From Thermaerobacter marianensis (GTDB taxonomy: Bacteria; Bacillota; Sulfobacillia; DYIH01; DYIG01), in NCBI GenBank assembly GCA_020723725.1, contig DYIG01000022.1, forward strand, positions 1 to 5,882: a stretch of 5,882 nt of DNA, read 5' to 3'. Within the stretch, counting starts at the first letter, position 1; each line of letters begins with the position of its first letter. Under the pieces are notes generated by a model. That model ran no database searches. It saw nothing but the letters and a program-made list of their open reading frames with translations, and was not told where the DNA came from. The position numbers were made by a program, and so were the translations under genes. Shown here one piece after another: positions 1 to 5,842 of the stretch.

Positions 1-269
1 CCGATGTCGAGCCCCTTCCCCTGGCAGAAAGGTTTGATGGTGGCCCACTGCTTATTCAAGAGGTCGTTGCCATCGGTGCGAGGATAGGTCTGCAACGCTT
101 ATCACTCCCCGGTAATTACCTGCCCGTACCCGCAATGGCAGTATATGCCCGTCCCACCCAAGGGGACCTGTCACCAAATAAAGACATTTTGCATATATTT
201 GGATTGGCAGGAAGGAAAGCTGGACAGGCCGACCTGCTAAATGTCAAAACAACAGGGGGTGAGGGGTAA
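1..269 (+). CDS. C-terminal end of an unrecognised protein (5' end outside window)
   Basis: The frame starting at base 3 is open from the window edge to a TAA at 267-269 and gives the last 88 residues of a longer protein. I do not recognise the family. The visible part is a mix of short hydrophobic strands and Gly/Pro turns (for example LLIQEVVAIGARIGLQRLSL near the start), with a small, polar Gly-rich end (TTGGEG). There is no membrane segment, cysteine cluster or known catalytic motif. The frame is supported by its continuity over 267 bases and by its stop overlapping the start of the next gene (TAATG), which is typical of translationally coupled genes in one operon. It could be a structural or assembly protein, perhaps phage-like, but nothing seen here establishes that. 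I am confident that it is coding and have no functional assignment. Confidence 0.7.
   Translation, partial: DVEPLPLAERFDGGPLLIQEVVAIGARIGLQRLSLPGNYLPVPAMAVYARPTQGDLSPNKDILHIFGLAGRKAGQADLLNVKTTGGEG
254..262 (+). promoter_or_regulatory. Ribosome binding site of the 74-residue gene
   Basis: AGGGGGTGA lies 6 bases before the ATG at 269 and differs at one base from the consensus AGGAGGTGA. It sits inside the last codons of the preceding gene. It fixes ATG 269 as the start and supports that short frame being a real gene. Confidence 0.7.
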
Positions 270-493
270 TGATTAACTTCGACAGCCTCATCGGTCGTCA
301 GGTGGTGGTCCGGAACGACACCGGTACCCTTTTATATCCCTTCACTGCCGTAACTGATATAACGGTGGACGCGACTCAGACCTGGACTGAAGGAATCGCA
401 AGCCTCCTCGGGCATTTCGGCAATACAAACTATATTGTCACGGTTGTACCGAACTACGTCATTGAACTTGTGGGGGCCAACAGTCTCCTGTAG
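269..493 (+). CDS. Small hypothetical protein, 74 residues
   Basis: This is a complete short gene with an ATG start, a strong Shine-Dalgarno 6 bases upstream and a TAG stop. Its first base overlaps the stop of the upstream gene, so the two are probably cotranscribed and coupled. The product is small, predicted soluble, rich in Val, Thr, Ile and Gly, and contains no Lys and no Cys. Alternating hydrophobic stretches (IGRQVVVRNDTGTLLYPF, then YIVTVVPNYVIELVG near the end) suggest a compact beta fold. I see no signal peptide, helix-turn-helix or catalytic motif. A minor structural component of a larger assembly would fit the composition and context, but this is a guess. It is followed by two hairpins that probably end the transcript. 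I do not recognise the family. Confidence 0.75.
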   Translation: MINFDSLIGRQVVVRNDTGTLLYPFTAVTDITVDATQTWTEGIASLLGHFGNTNYIVTVVPNYVIELVGANSLL

Positions 494-506
494 CCGTAAG
501 GACAGG

Positions 507-528
507 GGCAGCCCCTTCGGGGGCTGCC
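507..528 (+). terminator. Stable hairpin with UUCG tetraloop after the small gene
   Basis: GGCAGCCCC at 507-515 pairs perfectly with GGGGCTGCC at 520-528 across the loop TTCG. This is a 9-bp stem closed by the especially stable C(UUCG)G tetraloop. It begins 14 bases after the TAG stop. No T run follows, so it does not match a textbook intrinsic terminator by itself. It may protect the 3' end of the mRNA or act together with the second hairpin at 553-596. Confidence 0.6.
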
Positions 529-552
529 TAAGATTGATGGCAAAGTGGGAGG

Positions 553-596
553 AAGGCCGTAATCCCTGGGAACCGCCCCGGGGAGCGCGGCCTTTT
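553..596 (+). terminator. Probable intrinsic terminator, extended two-part hairpin
   Basis: AAGGCCG (553-559) pairs with CGGCCTT (588-594). Inside it, TCCCTGGG (563-570) pairs with CCCGGGGA (577-584) with one G-U pair, leaving a 6-base loop and a 3x3 internal loop. The outer arm runs into TTTT (593-596). This is a good candidate terminator for the + strand operon. It lies between convergent genes, but read on the minus strand the run after the stem is only TTCC, so it is weaker in that direction. Confidence 0.55.
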
Positions 597-615
597 CCGT
601 CGGACTCTTCATGGA

Positions 616-1377
616 CTAGTGTATGATCAACATGCTCCTGCTAATGGTGAAGTTCCCGAGCGTTATCCCCCATTTCTCCGTAAAACGCTGCATATTCTCC
701 GCGTAAAGGTTCCTGTCCCCGATGGACCGGGCGATCTCAGCGATGGTCTTGTTTCCGTAGTGGTGCACCACCGCACGGTGCGTGACACAGGGGCTGAAAC
801 CCGCCTTTTTCACCCGGAGCCAGTAGTCCACATCCTCCCAGACGGCTATCTCGAACCGCTCGTCGAAAAGGCCGACCCGTTCGATCACCTCACGGGAGAC
901 GACAAAACAGCACCCATGGAACCCATCATCGACCCGGTCCCCTGCGATCTGGACATACCGGGTCGCAAGCCCGGCGAATCCCTCTGGCAGCTGACCATCC
1001 ATCACATGGGGACCACATATGCCCCTGTGGGGCTGCTCCGTTAAAAAACCCAAAACGGCGCCGAGCCACCCAGGGGACACCACCACGTCGTTGTTAATCA
1101 GGCATACCGGGCCGTTGGACGCCAGTGCCATCCCCTGGTTCCAGGCCCTGGCGACACCCAGGTTCGTTTGATTCCGCACAACGTTGAACCGTCGCAGTTT
1201 ACCCCCTGGTTCCCATCCATTGAGCCCGGCAGGGGTTTCATCCGTAGAACCGTTATCCACGACCACGAGTTCGAAGGGGGCATCGGTGAACCTTTTCAGG
1301 CTCTCCAGACATTGGGCGGTATAGCGCCACTGGTTACACACCGGCATGACAACTGTGCAGAGCAAAACGTCCACCAC
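616..1377 (-). CDS. Glycosyltransferase family 2 (GT-A fold)
   Basis: The product is a 253-residue enzyme that should transfer a sugar from a nucleotide-sugar donor in the cytoplasm. The GT-A signatures are in order: the first strand TVVMPVCNQ (8-16), the nucleotide-binding VVVDNGSTDET (38-48), GVARAWNQG (74-82), a metal-binding LINNDVVV region with Asp97 in the DXD position, and GCCFVVSREVIERVGLFDE (155-173). The WEDVDYWLR segment follows with Glu181/Asp182 as likely catalytic base, then His205-His206 near the end of the domain. This pattern is typical of the rhamnosyltransferase-like GT2 branch used in surface polysaccharides, but donor and acceptor cannot be told. The start is a GTG 17 bases after the stop of the upstream glycosyltransferase; an in-frame stop lies two codons before it. 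No clear Shine-Dalgarno is present, so translation may be coupled to the upstream gene. GTG at 1374 is the alternative start. Confidence 0.92.
   Translation of the reverse strand: MVDVLLCTVVMPVCNQWRYTAQCLESLKRFTDAPFELVVVDNGSTDETPAGLNGWEPGGKLRRFNVVRNQTNLGVARAWNQGMALASNGPVCLINNDVVVSPGWLGAVLGFLTEQPHRGICGPHVMDGQLPEGFAGLATRYVQIAGDRVDDGFHGCCFVVSREVIERVGLFDERFEIAVWEDVDYWLRVKKAGFSPCVTHRAVVHHYGNKTIAEIARSIGDRNLYAENMQRFTEKWGITLGNFTISRSMLIIH
639..691. repeat. Possible direct repeat, copy 1 (3' end of the GT2 gene)
   Basis: This segment shares three blocks, in the same order, with 1382-1414: TGCTAATGG (639-647), AAGTTC (650-655) and CGTAAAACGCTGC (679-691). Spacing differs between the copies. The two copies flank almost the entire GT2 gene. 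A chance match is possible, because a single 13-base repeat in 6 kb is not very unlikely. Confidence 0.3.
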
Positions 1378-1381
1378 CCCA

Positions 1382-1414
1382 TGCTAATGGAAAATCAAGT
1401 TCGTAAAACGCTGC
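1382..1414. repeat. Possible direct repeat, copy 2 (junction of the two glycosyltransferase genes)
   Basis: The shared blocks are TGCTAATGG (1382-1390), AAGTTC (1397-1402) and CGTAAAACGCTGC (1402-1414). This copy is compact, while copy 1 has extra bases between the blocks. It covers the end of the GT4-like gene and the spacer before the GT2 gene. The two copies lie in different reading frames, so the similarity is at DNA level and not a shared peptide. Confidence 0.3.
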
Positions 1415-2462
1415 GGTAAACCTCTTCGTGACGGAGAGCGGTTCTCTCCCAGGAATAGAGCTGGATGAGGGCCTCGCCTTCCCGCATAAGTGAATTGCGG
1501 AACCCGTCATCGATCAGTATGCGAACCAGCCTGTCCCGCAGGGCGTCCACAGACCCGTAGGGTATTTTTAACTTGGGCGGCAGGTCCCGGGTCCAGCCGA
1601 CATCGCTGATAACCACCGGCCTGCGGGCGGCTATCCCCAAGCGGCAGGAACTTGAAGATACCCCCTCAACCCCTGTTTCAGGGAAGTAGAAGATCGCAGC
1701 ATCGGAGGCATGCAGGTATTGAAACAGGGTCCCGATCGGCATGAAACCGCCTACGGTCCGGACACGATCCCCAATCCCCATTTCCGATGCTCTAGTGTTC
1801 ACCGCAGCCGCATATTGTTCGGGACCGGGCACCAGGTATAAAAGATCCGGGAAGTTGGGGAGCAGACCCTTGATTGCCTGGAGGACAGTCCCATAGTCGG
1901 TGCGGCCAAGGCCCACGGAACAGAAGACGTGCCTGGCCCCGATCCCCAGCTTGCGCCTGACAGCGTCCCCGGGCGGCGCCGGTATATTGTGAATCCCCAT
2001 GGGGATAACGGTAGCCCCCGGCCAGGATATCAGCCTGGCGGTCACAGGGGAATGCACTATGGCGCGCTCCACCAGATTCCGGGGGAATTCGGGGGGCACG
2101 CCGACGTCATGGAAGGTAACGACGAGTTTGGCAGCACCGGCCAGGGTCTTGAGGGCTTCCAGGAATTCGCCAGGGTAGATGAAATTCTGGTACTGAAGGT
2201 GAATGACATCCAGTCGAGCCGCCAGCACGTGATGGAGGGCGCGGTCCAGGTCTACCCCGCGCTCCTGGTGCCAGCCGGTGTAAAAGAAGCGGACGACATC
2301 GGGCCCGTCCAACGCCCCCGGCGCCGGGTTAACCGGGTGGTTGGCCAGGACGAAAACCTCATTACCCCGCCGCCGCAGTTGTGCCGCCAGGGCACGGCTG
2401 TATTCCGAGATGCCGCAAACCGTGTTCCATGTGGTGATGAGGCCGATACGCAAACCGCCCAT
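1395..2462 (-). CDS. Glycosyltransferase, GT-B fold (GT4/group 1-like)
   Basis: The product has 355 residues, the usual size for a retaining GT4-type enzyme that moves a sugar from a nucleotide-sugar to a growing glycan at the cytoplasmic face. The N-terminal domain opens with the strand RIGLITTW and the acceptor-side glycine motif CGISEYSRAL (16-25), followed by DVIHLQYQNFIYPGEF (85-100) and VVTFHDVGVP (114-123). VIPMGI (152-157) marks the crossover to the C-terminal domain, which begins with VFCSVGLGRTDYG and includes YLVPGPEQY and the donor-site stretch ETGVEGVSSSSCRLGIAARR, then PVVISDVGW. The C-terminal helix YSWERTALRHEEVYRSVL is typical of the family. The ATG start is preceded by a purine-rich Shine-Dalgarno. 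It lies 57 bases after the methyltransferase, the largest gap in the cluster, and 17 bases before the GT2 gene. Sugar specificity is unknown. Confidence 0.92.
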   Translation of the reverse strand: MGGLRIGLITTWNTVCGISEYSRALAAQLRRRGNEVFVLANHPVNPAPGALDGPDVVRFFYTGWHQERGVDLDRALHHVLAARLDVIHLQYQNFIYPGEFLEALKTLAGAAKLVVTFHDVGVPPEFPRNLVERAIVHSPVTARLISWPGATVIPMGIHNIPAPPGDAVRRKLGIGARHVFCSVGLGRTDYGTVLQAIKGLLPNFPDLLYLVPGPEQYAAAVNTRASEMGIGDRVRTVGGFMPIGTLFQYLHASDAAIFYFPETGVEGVSSSSCRLGIAARRPVVISDVGWTRDLPPKLKIPYGSVDALRDRLVRILIDDGFRNSLMREGEALIQLYSWERTALRHEEVYRSVLRT

Positions 2463-2465
2463 GCG

Positions 2466-2478
2466 CTCCTCTCCCCCC
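2466..2478 (-). promoter_or_regulatory. Ribosome binding site of the GT-B glycosyltransferase
   Basis: On the minus strand a run reading GGGGGGAGAGGAG ends 3 bases before the ATG at 2462. The GGGGGAG part has a normal 8-base spacing to the start and is probably the functional element. It supports ATG 2462 as the start. Confidence 0.6.
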
Positions 2479-2519
2479 AGGCGTGTCCGGTTCTTAACCA
2501 GCTTATTCCAAGGAGGCCA

Positions 2520-3092
2520 CTACGGTGTCTGACCAGTTTTTGGGATATAAGTGATAAAACCGGTCAAACGGGCAAAATCCTGCAGTGCCTTCCGGGGCAT
2601 CTCTCCTTTTGCGGCCAAGCCAACTACCGTGTGCGGTTTTTCCGGGTTGCCCTCAAAGCCGACCACACACGACGCGAAAGGACGCATCAATAAACGGAAG
2701 GCCTCAGGGGTAAAGCGCCAGTAGTCTGAAGGGTAGTCGTGGATGGGGAAGTCCATAACCGAGGTTATGAGCAGCAGACCACCGGGCCGCAGGACCCGGT
2801 GCATCTCCGCCAATGCCTGGAAAGGGTTCTCCACGTGCTCAAGGGTATCGGCAGACAAAACGGTGCCGACCTCCCCGTCCTGAAACGAGAGCCGGTGCAC
2901 ATCCTCTATCCTGTCTACGCCAGTGCCGGGGCGCATGTCACAACCGATGAATTGCTTGCTACCGAAGAACGGCCGCAGGTCGGCATAGCCCTCCTGACCG
3001 GGGACCTGATACGAGCCAATCTCAACCACGGGCTGGGGGACATCAAAAGCCGATGAAAAGGCGCTGACTAACTTCTTGATATTGTCTCTCAC
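2520..3092 (-). CDS. Class I SAM-dependent methyltransferase (Methyltransf_11-like)
   Basis: The product is a 190-residue enzyme expected to methylate a small molecule or glycan using S-adenosylmethionine. Motif I is VVEIGSYQVPGQE (22-34), an unusual form of the normal E-x-G-x-G loop. Post-I is FIGCDMRPGTGVDRIEDVH (48-66), with Asp52 at the position that usually contacts the SAM ribose. The central strand is VLSADTLEHVENPFQAL (78-94), followed by MHRVLRPGGLLLITSV (97-112), and the distal DYPSDYWRFTPEAF is a family hallmark. The open frame continues upstream to 3407, but that extension lies antisense-like over the 3' end of the phosphodiesterase gene in another frame and reads as Arg/Pro/His-rich noise. 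I chose GTG 3092 because it has GGAGGG 9 bases upstream, starts 5 bases after the phosphodiesterase stop, and gives a normal N-terminus. Such methyltransferases often accompany glycosyltransferases in surface-glycan clusters. The substrate is unknown. Confidence 0.88.
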   Translation of the reverse strand: MRDNIKKLVSAFSSAFDVPQPVVEIGSYQVPGQEGYADLRPFFGSKQFIGCDMRPGTGVDRIEDVHRLSFQDGEVGTVLSADTLEHVENPFQALAEMHRVLRPGGLLLITSVMDFPIHDYPSDYWRFTPEAFRLLMRPFASCVVGFEGNPEKPHTVVGLAAKGEMPRKALQDFARLTGFITYIPKTGQTP

Positions 3093-3097
3093 CGTTC

Positions 3098-4522
3098 TTA
3101 TCCCTCCATGCAGCCAGACAACCAGGGCTCTGGCCTTCCCCGCATGCAGGAAGGGACGCCAAGCCCCAGGTATGAGAGTATTCCGGGGGCGATATCCAGT
3201 ATGTCTACGCAGCCCAGGCTCAGACCCTCCTGGATGGAGGCTCCCCCAAGCGGCGGTGCTGCTATGAAAATGCCATGCTGGCTGTGATTGGCCCCGTCGG
3301 GCCCTGTGTCGTTGCCTTTGGTCCACAATGAACCCGGGCCGACGCTGCCAAGACACCGCCAGCGGAGATCTCCTATGTCCACGATGAGGTCGGGAGGGAT
3401 GCCGCAACAGTCGCTGTATATCTGCTCTGGGAAAAGCGCCCTCCCTCTTATGACACTTCCCTCTGGACCTTCCAGGGAATCCAGTCGGGAAGCGATCTCC
3501 ATTCTGAGACCCTCATAACAGGATGGGGGCACAAAGCCAAGTGGCTCGCGGCCTTCTAAATTGATATGGATCCGACCGCAGTAACCCCCGGTCGCCCATG
3601 CCCGGGTTTTAGCCCATTCCACCTCACCCATCCTTAGAGACCGAGACCCCTGCAGTTCCTCGCGTAACACCAGGTACCCTTCGTGACGCAGCCATTCGTT
3701 TATACGGAACCCCCCCTGCATGGCCTGTGCCCCATGGTCCGAGACGATGAGCACGAGGGACTCCCTCTCATAGGGGCGGATGAGGTCTTGGATCTCAGAG
3801 TCCAGGTATTGGTAATAATTCCGAATGGCGTCTTTGTATGGCGAGTCAGGCTGATAAAGGAGATGCCTTTCATCCATGTGATGCCAGAGGGCGTGCTGCA
3901 GGCGGTCCGTGCCGATCTCCACCATCAAAAAGAGGTCCCAGTCGACACTGGCCGCTAGATAACGCGCCACCCGGAATCGCTTTTCAGCCATTTCCGTGGC
4001 CGCTGCGACGATCCCCCCGGGTTTCATGTCTCGGAAACCATCCACATCGAAGGCGTATTCGCCCGCTATCTGTTCCACAACATCAGCCATTTCCGGTGGT
4101 TGTATCCAGCCATTGACCCCGGTTGGGGTCATGAAACAGGAGATCTGGCACCCTTTAAGCGGCCTTGCGGGGTAGCCCGGAGGGACACCGATTACTACCG
4201 AAGCCCTCCCTTCTGCCGAAAGGTAATCCCATAGCGCCTTTCCGGACAACAGGGATGAATCGGGGAAGGTTGCCCCTTCATAGGAGCGGTCGCTGCGGTT
4301 CTTGAAGCCATAACACCCGAGCGAACCGGGGTCAAGCCCGCTGACCATGCTGGCCCAGGCCGGGACCGTTATCGGCGGGTAGATGCTTTTAAGCCTGGAC
4401 CACACCCCCCTTTGACGGAGACCTGTAAGGGTTGGGAGCACAGGCGACCACCTTTTGAAGACAAGTCCAGGTGGCGCGCCATCCAAGCCAATGATCATTA
4501 CTCTGCGTCTGCTCTTCTCCAA
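3098..4522 (-). CDS. Type I phosphodiesterase/nucleotide pyrophosphatase-like protein (alkaline phosphatase superfamily)
   Basis: The product has 474 residues and belongs to the alkaline phosphatase superfamily, closest in appearance to the Phosphodiest group (two-metal phosphoester hydrolases). Likely metal and catalytic residues are visible in family order: Asp14 in IIGLDGAPP, Thr52 in PPITVPAWASMVSG as nucleophile, Asp206 and His210 in EIGTDRLQHALWHH, Asp262-His263 in IVSDHGAQ, and His413 in ANHSQHGIFIA. The end (CVDILDIAPGILSYLGLGVP, 440s-450s) is the usual closing segment. There is no signal peptide or membrane helix, so it should be cytoplasmic. The start is TTG 4522 with GGGAGGG 7 bases upstream; the internal ATG that would give MIIGLDG has no Shine-Dalgarno. 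It overlaps the upstream sulfatase-like gene by 25 bases, which suggests translational coupling. The substrate is not predictable. A role in cleaving or transferring a phospho-linked intermediate of the glycan pathway is inference. Confidence 0.88.
   Translation of the reverse strand: MEKSRRRVMIIGLDGAPPGLVFKRWSPVLPTLTGLRQRGVWSRLKSIYPPITVPAWASMVSGLDPGSLGCYGFKNRSDRSYEGATFPDSSLLSGKALWDYLSAEGRASVVIGVPPGYPARPLKGCQISCFMTPTGVNGWIQPPEMADVVEQIAGEYAFDVDGFRDMKPGGIVAAATEMAEKRFRVARYLAASVDWDLFLMVEIGTDRLQHALWHHMDERHLLYQPDSPYKDAIRNYYQYLDSEIQDLIRPYERESLVLIVSDHGAQAMQGGFRINEWLRHEGYLVLREELQGSRSLRMGEVEWAKTRAWATGGYCGRIHINLEGREPLGFVPPSCYEGLRMEIASRLDSLEGPEGSVIRGRALFPEQIYSDCCGIPPDLIVDIGDLRWRCLGSVGPGSLWTKGNDTGPDGANHSQHGIFIAAPPLGGASIQEGLSLGCVDILDIAPGILSYLGLGVPSCMRGRPEPWLSGCMEG
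3102..3107 (-). promoter_or_regulatory. Ribosome binding site that decides the methyltransferase start
   Basis: GGAGGG on the minus strand lies 9 bases before GTG 3092, inside the last codons of the phosphodiesterase gene. It is the main reason to place the methyltransferase start at 3092 and not at the upstream limit of the open frame (3407). Confidence 0.7.
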
Positions 4523-5829
4523 GGGATTACCCTCCCTGACTTCTTCCGCAAAACCCCGGCACGGTTGCCCAGGAGCTGTATAGCCGCGTAGCGCCCTCCT
4601 GTATGACGCGACCAGGCCGCCAGGGCTTTCGCCAAAGCGCCAGCCAATTGGGGTCTGAGTCCTGCCAGGTTTTTCACTTCAACCGGATCCTGAGCCAGGT
4701 CGAATAACTCCTGCTCGCTGCCGTGGACCACCTCGCAGAGCTGACAGGTGGCACGGCTATTTTGGGGGGTAACAATGTAGTGGTGCGTTAGGGTTCGTAT
4801 GCTGTGCCGGTCCTCGTAGGTAGCCTCCACAGAGTAGGCGGCAGATCGAATCGCATCCAGCCTGCCATGGATCAACGGCAGAAGGCTTTTTCCGTCCGGT
4901 TTGGCCCCCGGCCATGGCAAACCGATCATCTCCATAACCGTGGGAACTATGTCGGTGTGCTGTACCAGGGCTTTCTTACGTATGCCCCGAGCGCCGAGGC
5001 CCGGGAACAGGGCAATGAGGGGCACATGAATGGAAACATCATAGAGCCCGTGGTGATCAAAGTAGATGCCATGTTCCAAAAGGCTCTCCCCATGATCACC
5101 GGTAACTAAAATCAGCGTATCGCTGCCATAACCGTTGTTCTCCAAACAGGCCAGTATCTCCCCGACTGCGGTATCCGCTGCTGAAATTGCCCCGTCGTAA
5201 CGCGCCATCACCTCGCCAAAGGTGCGCGTACCGTATAGGGCGATTGTAAGAAAAGCCTTGTACCATGGGTTTTTCGCAGTATCCAGGATCACCTGGGTGG
5301 AAATGCCTGAACCCGGGTACTCCGCTGCCCGACCAGCAAACGGACCTCCACCCGGCCCGGGGTTATACCCCATATGCGTATCCCAGAAATGAGTCATGAG
5401 GAAAAAAGGGGGACGCAAGACGTTATTGATCAGGTCCCGGGCGGCAGATGATACGGTCCTGGCATCATAGGGTTTCGGTGTAAGGTAGTGGTCGTATCCC
5501 TTGCTGAGCCAGAGCCCAAGAATATCAACCCCCGCCGTTTGGTACCCTGCTGACGAAAGAACCTCAGCCAGCAGGGTGAGCCTCTTGCCGCGTTCTGCCT
5601 CCTCCCTTGCGAGGGGACGATGCCTGGCGATACCGTGGCTCAGGGGATAGAGCCCGGAAAGGATGGTTGTCAGGGAAGGTATGGTGGCATTGGCACAGGC
5701 AAAAGCGTTCTCGAAAAGAACACCGTTGGCGGCCAGGCGGTCGAGGTATGGTGTGGTCGGCAGGGCATATCCGTAAGACGAGACATTACGGACCCGGAGG
5801 GCATCAATTATCACCAGGACGATGTTCAA
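4498..5829 (-). CDS. Sulfatase-family hydrolase with Thr at the nucleophile position (alkaline phosphatase superfamily)
   Basis: The product has 443 residues with sulfatase-family architecture: Asp9 in IVLVIIDALR (metal), TPYLDRLAANGVLFENAF (26-43), the nucleophile region NATIPSLTTILSGLYPLSHG (47-66), HFWDTHMGY (147-155), Asp245-His246 in VTGDHGESL, His259/His260 in FDHHGLYD, and the C-terminal QELFDLAQDPVEVKNLA. True sulfatases carry Cys or Ser in C/S-x-P-x-R for conversion to formylglycine. Here the site reads T-I-P-S-L, so Thr49 is the likely nucleophile and a phosphoester hydrolase or phosphotransferase is more likely than a sulfatase. No signal peptide is seen, because the hydrophobic start is the metal-binding strand. 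A basic tail (RKKSGRVIPWRR) ends the protein. The frame is open to GTG 5838, but a good Shine-Dalgarno fits TTG 5829 better and gives a family-like MNIVLVIIDALR start. It follows another probable sulfatase-like gene. Confidence 0.9.
   Translation of the reverse strand: MNIVLVIIDALRVRNVSSYGYALPTTPYLDRLAANGVLFENAFACANATIPSLTTILSGLYPLSHGIARHRPLAREEAERGKRLTLLAEVLSSAGYQTAGVDILGLWLSKGYDHYLTPKPYDARTVSSAARDLINNVLRPPFFLMTHFWDTHMGYNPGPGGGPFAGRAAEYPGSGISTQVILDTAKNPWYKAFLTIALYGTRTFGEVMARYDGAISAADTAVGEILACLENNGYGSDTLILVTGDHGESLLEHGIYFDHHGLYDVSIHVPLIALFPGLGARGIRKKALVQHTDIVPTVMEMIGLPWPGAKPDGKSLLPLIHGRLDAIRSAAYSVEATYEDRHSIRTLTHHYIVTPQNSRATCQLCEVVHGSEQELFDLAQDPVEVKNLAGLRPQLAGALAKALAAWSRHTGGRYAAIQLLGNRAGVLRKKSGRVIPWRRADAE
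4530..4536 (-). promoter_or_regulatory. Ribosome binding site for the TTG start of the phosphodiesterase gene
   Basis: GGGAGGG on the minus strand sits 7 bases before TTG 4522, within the coding end of the sulfatase-like gene. The good match and spacing justify choosing a TTG start and imply that the two genes are translated in a coupled way. Confidence 0.7.
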
Positions 5830-5834
5830 GCCCC

Positions 5835-5842
5835 TCACCCCT
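5835..5842 (-). promoter_or_regulatory. Ribosome binding site of the sulfatase-like gene
   Basis: AGGGGTGA on the minus strand is one base from the consensus AGGAGGTGA and lies 5 bases before TTG 5829. The competing GTG 5838 lies inside this element and has no usable spacing, so TTG 5829 is preferred. The element starts at the last base of the upstream gene's stop codon. Confidence 0.5.

Noticed and set aside
435..626. + strand open frame of 63 codons across the small gene end and the hairpins
   Set aside because: It overlaps a better gene in another frame, crosses both hairpins and has a low-quality Arg/Pro/Trp-rich product.
619..1044. + strand open frame of 141 codons
   Set aside because: It is antisense to the well-supported GT2 gene, and its composition reflects the complementary strand.
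2487..2501. Small hairpin (CCGGTT / AACCAG) between the methyltransferase and GT-B genes
   Set aside because: The stem is six pairs including one G-U and no T run follows on the minus strand. It is too weak to call a terminator or attenuator.
2463..2519. Internal promoter in the 57-base gap
   Set aside because: No convincing -35/-10 pair with proper spacing. The gap is explained well enough by the ribosome site alone.
1929..2693. Long + strand open frame of 254 codons
   Set aside because: It lies antisense to the GT-B glycosyltransferase and the methyltransferase end, is Pro/Arg/Gln-rich with no recognisable motif, and has no ribosome site. It is a shadow of the real genes.
3683..4116. Two overlapping + strand frames
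   Set aside because: Both are antisense to the conserved core of the phosphodiesterase gene, with no ribosome site or motif.
4804..5109. + strand frame of 101 codons
   Set aside because: It is antisense to the sulfatase-like gene, with no supporting features.
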